In this document: positions 56,390 through 64,000 of the stretch, piece after piece
How positions within the stretch are numbered: the stretch's first letter is position 1
How the letters are laid out: every line of letters begins with the position of its first letter
Origin: Xestospongia bergquistia
Taxonomy: Eukaryota; Porifera; Demospongiae; Haplosclerida; Petrosiidae
Reading direction: 5' to 3'
Assembly: GCA_963965975.1 (NCBI GenBank)
Contig: OZ014411.1
Coordinates: forward strand, 7,999,501-8,063,500
Length of the DNA: 64,000 nucleotides
Translations under genes and position numbers: made by a program
Notes under the pieces: model-generated
The model's database searches: none
Told to the model about the DNA's origin: nothing
The model's input: only the letters and a program-made list of their open reading frames with translations

Positions 56390-59113
56390 ATGGCAAAAGC
56401 AGACGAAGCTGGAGATTTGTTCATCAGTTATCAACCAAATGGACCTGGTCCAATATTTAATAATCCAATACAAACAGAGACACAGAAGCCAATCTCTCGG
56501 GCTTCGATAATCAAACGCGTAGACTCTGGATTTCGAACAACTCAAGGCAATATTGCTGCTATTGATTTTGGTACGACCTTTTGTACGTTAGCTTATACAA
56601 CTACTGGAGATGCTGAAGTGAACACATTAAAGTTAGATGGTGTCCATCAACGAGTACCTAATGCTGTTTTGATAAAAAGACAAGGAGATGTGTGTCAGGT
56701 TGTTGATTTTGGTTATCGAGCTCAAGAGACATACAGTAAAATGAGGTCTGATGATCGTGTCAATCATATCTATTTTGAGAGAATGAAAATGATATTAAAA
56801 AGAGATGAGGTAAGTAAAATGTTTGAATGTACACATTTTGTGACCACACCCACAAATGTACATATTGAAAAGAGAACCTTTATTTAATTCTACATCCTAT
56901 ACAATACCAGTAAAAGATATACAATGTGTAAATAAAGTGAATGTTGAAATGGTTATAACTAACACATCAAATTAAGTAGAGTAGGTATTAGCATATTGTT
57001 GTTAATATGCCTGATTATACACTGATTAATATAATAGTCTCAACTGTAACATTTGTTTGGTTTGCTAAGGTTCTAGATTTTGTAATCTTTCTCTTTAAAT
57101 GGTACTCTTGTAAATATGTGTAGAATGATATGATCAAATGATCTAGGTATAAACATACACTTTATTATACTTACCAGATAAGCCAAATTTAAACTTGCAG
57201 TGTTTTAAATTAATAGTCATAACTTCTGTATAGATTTTAATAAGCTGCAAATTTTAACTTACCAAAACACCATTTGGTATTCACCAAGCTTCTTTTTCTT
57301 TTGACCTGTATACAATATATAGTACTATATTCATTATCCACACTGTAGGCCTTGGATAGACAGTCTGTTGTTGAAGCATTTAATGGGGAGAAATTCTATA
57401 TAGTCGAAGTAATAGCATTCATTTTGAAGTACCTCAAAGAACGTCTCGAGTCTCATCTTTCAAAGACTGTGAATGCAGTCAAAGCAACAGAGTTTGATTG
57501 GGTCATCACTGTACCTGCTATTTGGAATGCTAGAGGAAAGAGAATGATGAGAGAAGCTGCTTACTTGGTAAGCTCCTATTTTGTAATATGATTATTTGTA
57601 CAACAGTGCATAGATCATAATTTATTATCATTGTCTACACTGAAGGATGTAACTGATGTATTACAGCTTCTTGTAACTTATCTGATCTTACCACTACTAA
57701 TTTACCATACATTTTTCCTTAAGAATTTTATGATAGTTTCACAGTTATATTCCAACTTATGTTTAGGCTGGCCTAACATCTCCGGTGACTGGAATATCTA
57801 CATTCAACAAAATTGGACGAGGACTACCTCGACCTGAAGAAACCAACCCAGACAAATTATCACTTGCTCTCGAACCAGAATCAGCTGCCATATATAGTCA
57901 AACAGTCACCATGAAATTATTAAAAGCTTCGAAAGCGCAAAAAACATCCAAATATATGGTTGTTGACATTGGCGGAGGTACTGTCGATATTACAGCTCAT
58001 CATGAGGAGGGAGGGAAAATAGAGGTGGTAGTTACCCCTATGGGTAATGACTGGGGAGGTACAAAGGTGAATGAAGAGTTCTCCAAGCTTTTATCGGAGA
58101 TTGTTGATGATGTTAACTTTGCACAATTTCTTTCCGTTGGAGACACAAAGAAGCAAATTGCACACAAAGCCATACTTAATAATCTCCTTTACAATGAATT
58201 TGAACAACAGAAGATGGTGTTTGGAGAAAGTGTGGGTAGTGTTGAAGACACTCGAAGTGGCAAAGAAATATGCATATCTCTTCCTTCTGCCTTTATTCTC
58301 CACTATACTGAAGATAGAATAAGAGCTGGTGCTGAAAAGTTTCCAGGAGTACAGTATGATGACGATGCCTTGTACATTAGATATGACGCAGTTGTAGAAA
58401 TCTTTGAGCCAGCTTTAGATGGTATTACCAGATGTACACTAGCAGCTTTGAATGATGTCGGTGGTATCATTGATACCGTATATTTAGTGGGTGGTTTTGG
58501 TGGCTCCAAGTATGTTCATTCCAAGCTAACTAATTCTATTAATAAAAGGTTTGTTGGTCATAAATATCGCATTGTTGTCCCAACATCAGCAAATTTAGCT
58601 ATTGCATCTGGTGCTGTGATGTGGAGAAAAAATCCCACAATTGTCTCAGCACGTAAAGCTGATGCTACATATGGGATTTGTTTATTTCTGCCATTTGAAG
58701 ATCATCATGATCCATTTTACAAAGTCTTCAATGACGACAATCTCCTCTATTACTCGAGAGATGCTTATAAAGTGTTTCTTCAGAAAGGTGAAATGGCACG
58801 CATTGACGAGGTCATTACAACTGAAGTCGTTCCTCTTAAACAATCACAAACAGATATAGAAATTTATATATATACCACACCTGATGTTGGTGTCAAATAC
58901 ATCAAAGACAAGCAAGATAGATTTACTGTTCGTCAAATTGGACGACTTGTCATTGATATACCAAATCCAGGTAATTTGACAACTCAACAACGTTTGGTTG
59001 ATGTAACTATGGACTTTAGTGGAACAGAAATACAAGCTAAAGCTAAATATCGTATTACTGGAGAAGAAGTCAAGACTGTTTGTGACTTTTTATCATCTTG
59101 TAAAGATTCTTAA
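56390..59113 (+). CDS. HSPA12-like Hsp70-family protein (copy 8), intact
   Basis: Exons 56390-56809 (140 codons), 57349-57567 (73 codons), 57767-59113; 661 residues; phase-0 introns. Start is the ATG of MAKADEAGDLF; an in-frame TTG lies 6 bases upstream. Motifs: AAIDFGTTFCTLAYTT, FDWVITVPAIWNARGKR then MMREAAYL, LALEPESAAIYSQ, VVDIGGGTVDITAHH, YLVGGFGGSKYVH (Ser for the usual Cys), C-terminal VKTVCDFLSS. All ATPase-fold motifs look sound. Exon 1 is nearly identical to gene 25753-28738 from RVDSGFRTTQG on, but the N-terminal ~40 residues are unrelated. This suggests a swapped or independently gained 5' end. It runs towards the minus-strand gene at 60222-63222. Confidence 0.92.
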
Positions 59114-60221
59114 TATTAAATGATACTTTGTTATTTTACTGTTCATGTATTTTAATGATTGTGATTTCCAGCAGTTAATTAATGGTAATAGAATTTTAAA
59201 CTTCAAACTATTTTAAATTGGTGATGAAATTACTACAAAGTTAATTTTTTTATTACTGCACGTAGTAGCAGATCCAGTGGCACTGCACTTGCCACTTTTA
59301 GTGTAGACAGCAATATTTCACAGCAGATCTGGGATACTGAAGTAGGAGGGCAAGAAGTCTGGGGTACTGATAAACAGTAAATCTATGTATACTTTCATGT
59401 TATACAATAATTGTATTTATAGAATCATCAGGTAATTCAGTCACCTGGTGATTGTTGATACTGTAACAGAGAATATGTAGAACAATTTCTGGTGCAGGGA
59501 AGATCTTTCCCAATGTAACCTTGTTCTATATGAAGTTTCATTGTTCATAAGTGGTAATAAGTTCCATATTCTAGTTGTTCTTATAAAATAAAAGTTTTGA
59601 AACCTTTATCAAAATGGGTTGTCAAAAGATTGATCAGTAAAATAGATGGCTTCTAACAACTAAAAGTTCAAGGACTTCTTGATTATGATGCATATACCTG
59701 AAATTTAACTTTACTAAAATAATTTAAAAAATTGTATATAAAGTATGAGACTAATGGTCTCATAACTAATTTACCAAGTGACTACACAATAGTTTCAACT
59801 ATATAGATATTGGGGCAATGAGTATAATGTCAATTTCAGAGGCTTGATTATTGTTTTAAAATTTTTAAATCATCCATGATCAAAGTATAGGACTGGTATA
59901 TATAAGACAAACATAATATGTTAATATATAGACTTACACACTAATTATGTACATGTATGTAGGCTCATACAAACTGTGTAACCTCTGATGATAGAAATGC
60001 CAACTTTAATGTCATGCAGATCAAATAAAAAAGAGCACATTAAAAACCTATTTGAAGACATTGATATCCCTCACAATGCACATTGCATAAACATCATTCA
60101 TGGTCATTTTAATAATTGATTTAGTATGTCAACGTCCTCTAATTCGTTAAAAATAATTATTTGAAAGCTATTTCACATTGGTTGGCATTCAATTGTTCCT
60201 AAAAAGTTAGTAGGCAATTTC
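59114..60221. other. Spacer between convergent HSPA12-like genes
   Basis: AT-rich, no gene recognised. A ~40-bp stretch near 59970-60010 (actgtgtaacctctgatgat) resembles the upstream region of gene 60222-63222 at 63225-63260. Confidence 0.45.
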
Positions 60222-63200
60222 TTAAAAGTGTTGATTAGAAAGAAAATCACACACAGTCTTCACTTCCTCTCCAGTGATACGATACTTAGCCTTAGCTTGA
60301 ATTTCTGTCCCACTGAAGTCCATAAACATATCAACATAACGTTCATTCACAGGTAAATTATCTGGATTAGGGACATCAATCTTCAATTCCCCAATTTTCC
60401 TAACATTGTTTTTTCCATGTTTGTCTACTGTATACTGGACTCCAATTTCTGGTGTAGAATAGATGGTTAGTGTCACGCTAGTATCTTTTTTGAATCGAGG
60501 AACTACAGATGTAGTATACACCTCATCAGCTCGTGCCAAATCTCCTTTCTGTAAAAATACACTGAAAACACGATCACAGAAGTACCCACGCTCATCATCT
60601 AAAACAGTACGATAATGGACGTCATGTTTATCTGCTTCAAAAGGTATTGATAATTCAATTCCATATGTAGCATCTGATTTACGAGACTGAATAATTGATG
60701 GGTTTTTCCTCCACATTACTGCTCCAGTAGCAACTGCAAGGTGAGCATGTTCAGGACAAACAATATTACGGTAAATTCTTCCATTATATTTACGAATGGA
60801 TTCTTCAAGTTTCTTGTAAATATATTGACATCCTCCAAATCCACCAACAAGATAAATTGTATCCACTCTAGACTTCAGTTCTTCCAGTGATGCTACAGTA
60901 CACTGTACAATACCATCAATGGTAGGTTGGAAAAGTCTTGTTTCAACAACACTATATTTAATATATAAGGTATCATCCTCATATTCAATACCTTCCATTT
61001 GTTCGACACGTCTTTCTATTTTATCTCCATAATACTCAACGAAAGAATTCGGTAAATTGACTGTCAGCTCATCAGAAGCAGTTGCTGTAGCTTTGTATGT
61101 ATCACCAAATTTCTTTTTCTCTTCTTCAAACTCATTATAAAGGAATTTATTAAGTATAGCAGCATTAACAGCCTTATGACGAATAAACCCATCAAATTTC
61201 CGATCACCAACAATATCTTCAAGCAATTCAGAGAATGCTTTGTTAACTGTTGTTCCACCCCAGGCATTACCTGTTGGTGTCAGGACAACACTGACTTTAT
61301 TAATAGCTTCATTGTAATCTTGTACTGTGATATCTACAGTACCACCTCCAATGTCTATGACCATATAACGTTTAGGTGGAGATACTGACACAACATTCTT
61401 AGTGTAGTTTTGAGCATATATAGCAGCTACTTCAGGTTCAAGAGCTAGGGTTAATTTTTCGGGATTATCTTCAGGTGGCTTTGGTAGCCCTCGTCCAACG
61501 GGAGTAAATCTAGTGATACCAACTTTGTCAGATGTCAGACCAGCCTAAACAATGAAACAAGTATAATTGCATCTTTACTCAAAAGGAAATACCATGTAAG
61601 CAGCTTCTCTCATCATTCTCTTTGCTCTAGCTTTCCAAATAGCTGGTACAGTAATGACCCAATCAAAGTGTGTAGATTTCATTTGATGCACTCCATCACT
61701 CAGACGTGCCAGTAACAAGTCTTTAAGATGTTTGAGTATAAAGGCAATTACTTCAACTAGAAAGTAATCATTGCCTCCAAATGACTTAATGGTTTTAGTA
61801 CGATCTACAGACTATATGAAAAAATAAGCATAAAAGTAAACATATCATGCCAAAAAATGTTAATAATTGAAGTGTGCTTTCTTATGTTACACAATAATTC
61901 TAAGACATAATACTAAAATTATACTGCTCACATGAGCACTTTAAAAAAATTCCCTCAATTCTATACATGTCATCCTAAGAAGGTAACAATTTTATATATC
62001 TAGAGAGTATATATATATTCATTAGTCTCATACACAGATAGTATGGTTAGTAATGGCAAATAGCTGTGTGGTAGCAATGGCTAAAATTCTAAGATGTGAT
62101 GAAGCAATGATCACATGACTACTATATAATTGGGACATGGTAGTTGAATTATTAATAATTTATTTCACAACAAAAAATCTTTTCTATAACTTATATAAAC
62201 TAAACAAAAGGTAAATTATATTAAAGAGTTGTTTTATAATGCTCAAATCAACTCTATGCATACAAACTTTCTAATCGATTACAAGCACTGTTTAGGCTAT
62301 ATAGCCTATCATGCTTAGTACTTGAATTAGATCTCTTCATCAGACTGAGTTCTTCTGAAAAATGTAACAGATCGATTCAATAATGTCAGTAAAAGTATAA
62401 ACATGGCCTAGTTTGTCCATAGTAATTAAAATGACATTACTAAGTGCTTCCCATCACTTCCACAATATAGTATAGCATGTGTGCCCCATTGCTATATTGT
62501 TATTAGTTTGATTGTTAATCTTTAGAGCATTCATTCTTTTTATCTAACTTCTCTTATACTTGTAGCTTGACCATATTATAAGTATGTGACTAATTGAGGT
62601 AGTACAATTTTGATTAGTATTCTATAATGAAATGTCATTATGCCCCAAGATTTTAGTCACTGTTACCAGATGGTAGGTAGGCATTCCATCTAGGTACAAG
62701 ACTACATAGTTTAGAGACAGATAATTGCTAAGCAGGCAAGACATTACAATAAGAACTTATCGTGTGTTAATTATTATATGAACAAATATGATTAGAAGTG
62801 AGACAGAAAATACTTACCTGATCTCTTTCTAGAAGCATCTTGATTCTTTCAAAGTAAATGTAGTTTGGTAATTGACTAGGACGTACTTTACAGTAGGTAT
62901 CTTGAGCCTTAAATCCAAAATCTTCTACTACACACTTGTTGCCATCCACCTTCTTTAATAAGATAGCATTCGGTACTCTTTCAAATGTACTATTGAGTTT
63001 AAAGGTGTTCACTTTGTCATAACCACGAGTGGCGTACGCTAAAGAGACGAAAGTTGTGCCAAAGTCAATTGCCGCAATGTTTTGTCTAGGTAATAAGTCT
63101 TGCTCTTCAGAACGTTTCTCTTTTCTTGCTCTGAACAAAGGTTCCATATCCGCCATGTCAACTTCCAGTAAACCCCTCCTCTTGTCAGGAGGGATTGCTA

Positions 63201-63222
63201 TGGTCAGCAATGCATTAGGCAC
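60222..63222 (-). CDS. HSPA12-like Hsp70-family protein (copy 9), intact
   Basis: Exon 1 63222-62818 (135 codons), exon 2 61811-61593 (73 codons), exon 3 61544-60222; 648 residues; phase-0 introns, the first about 1 kb. Motifs: AAIDFGTTFVSLAYAT, FDWVITVPAIW-type (here HFDWVITVPAIWKARAKR), LALEPEVAAIYAQ, VIDIGGGTVDITVQ, YLVGGFGGCQYIY, C-terminal VKTVCDFLS. Exon 3 begins AGLTSDKVGITRFTPVGRG. The N-terminal ~45 residues are basic and unlike other copies; Met 23 or 26 are alternative starts. Pieces of its exons 1 and 3 recur in the chimeric fragment at 29490-29735. Confidence 0.92.
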
Positions 63223-64000
63223 TTATAAACTGTGTAACCTCTAGCAATAGAAACGTCAAATTTTCACGTCAGAATTTACCTTTTATTCCTACAAATAGCC
63301 ATATACTTACCTCACATTAATCCAGGAGGCCGAAGTTCATTACAATAGAAATGCGTATATAAGCCTTGTTTTCAGTGAACACATTATGTCACAGGATAAA
63401 AGTAGCTTACTACCATGTTTGGACATTTTACTTCTATGTCTAGAAAGTGGGTCAGTAAGAAATTAGATTTGTTGAAAATCTAGTACCAATTTATATATAT
63501 ATTTGGATTTTTCATAGAGTATCAGTGTTCTATCTTCCTTTCTTTTACCACTGAGTTATTATCCAAGCAATAAAAACATGTCTATATGTAGTGGCCTTAA
63601 AGATAATGGATATGGATATGTTTTCCTAAAATCAGCCATATCTTGCCCTACCTTTACTGATATTGAAAACATTTTAATTAGTTTGTGTTTCCTTACACTG
63701 TCATCATTTATTTTCTCTTACAGTGTGTATAGTGTATATAATGGTTAGAGTTTGATTTGTATTAGGTACGTATTTGTGCTTTTTAACAGTTTGTCAGTTT
63801 ATGTATAAGAGATGTACATGCATGATTAGCTAAATGAATAGCCTTTGAAATTAATGATTTTTACATCACCATTGTACTATAGCACAGATAAAAGTTAATT
63901 GAATTAAATGGACATAAGTGAGTTATTGAATTTCTTATTGGTGAACAAATTACAAACAGTTTTTATCAGTTATAAAATATTTTGCTTTAGTTTGAATTTC
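63223..64000. other. Upstream region of copy 9 and window end
   Basis: No gene recognised. 63223-63300 is the promoter side of the minus-strand gene at 60222-63222. The remainder is AT-rich and shows no open frame with a recognisable domain. Confidence 0.4.

Noticed and set aside
1-64000. CRISPR array, tRNA or rRNA genes
   Set aside because: No regularly spaced repeats of CRISPR type and no tRNA cloverleaf or rRNA sequence recognised; the window is animal nuclear DNA.

Overview
The window looks like nuclear DNA of a marine demosponge, most likely Amphimedon or a close relative. It is AT-rich, has GT-AG introns of about 70 to 1,000 bp in closely packed genes, and carries two gene families known to be large in sponges. 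These are HSPA12-like Hsp70 relatives and TKL-type protein kinases. The species call is inference from gene content; no search was run. No tRNA, rRNA, CRISPR array or bacterial-style operon was seen.

Layout, left to right. 0-9 kb (+): a tandem pair of HSPA12-like genes, the first (1-3128) broken and the second (5726-8643) intact, with the 5' half of a kinase gene (4043-5335) between them. 9.7-22.4 kb (-): three intact HSPA12-like genes (9740-13646, 15418-19068, 19253-22356) and one wrecked copy (13831-15080), produced by duplication of a two-gene block. 22.9-25.7 kb (+): coiled-coil and C-terminal exons that join in frame to the kinase half at 4-5.3 kb, so the four genes between may lie in a 17.6-kb intron. 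25.75-28.7 kb (+): an intact HSPA12-like gene. 29-37 kb: a patchwork of kinase and HSPA12 fragments, microsatellites, remnants of an unidentified gene and a FLYWCH/MULE-type DNA transposon (36124-37251). 37.3-44.6 kb (-): a second kinase gene of the same architecture, with a run of 42-nt coiled-coil exons and one apparently frame-breaking splice site. 44.6-45.85 kb: a large palindrome made of that gene's 5' flank. 46-51 kb: an HSPA12 fragment, a divergent HSPA12-like gene (47300-49314, -) whose nucleotide-binding motifs have changed, and a third kinase-only gene (49849-50859, -). 51.0-53.4 kb: a pogo/Tigger-like DNA transposon with terminal inverted repeats and TA target duplication. 54.2-54.5 kb: a minisatellite. 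55.7-63.2 kb: an HSPA12 fragment and two intact, convergent HSPA12-like genes (56390-59113 + and 60222-63222 -).

All HSPA12-like genes share one plan: three coding exons, both introns in phase 0, and a middle exon of exactly 219 nt (309 nt in the broken copy). They predict proteins of about 610-675 residues, the size of human HSPA12A/B, with an actin-like ATPase fold and no classical Hsp70 peptide-binding domain. The kinases are TKL-like. The two long ones continue into coiled coil and a C-terminal domain that I tentatively compare with the MIEAP (mitochondria-eating protein) family. The repeated interleaving of these two families in one island, with variable catalytic residues in both, is the most interesting feature of the window. 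A shared stress-sensing or self/non-self signalling role is conceivable but is only an inference.
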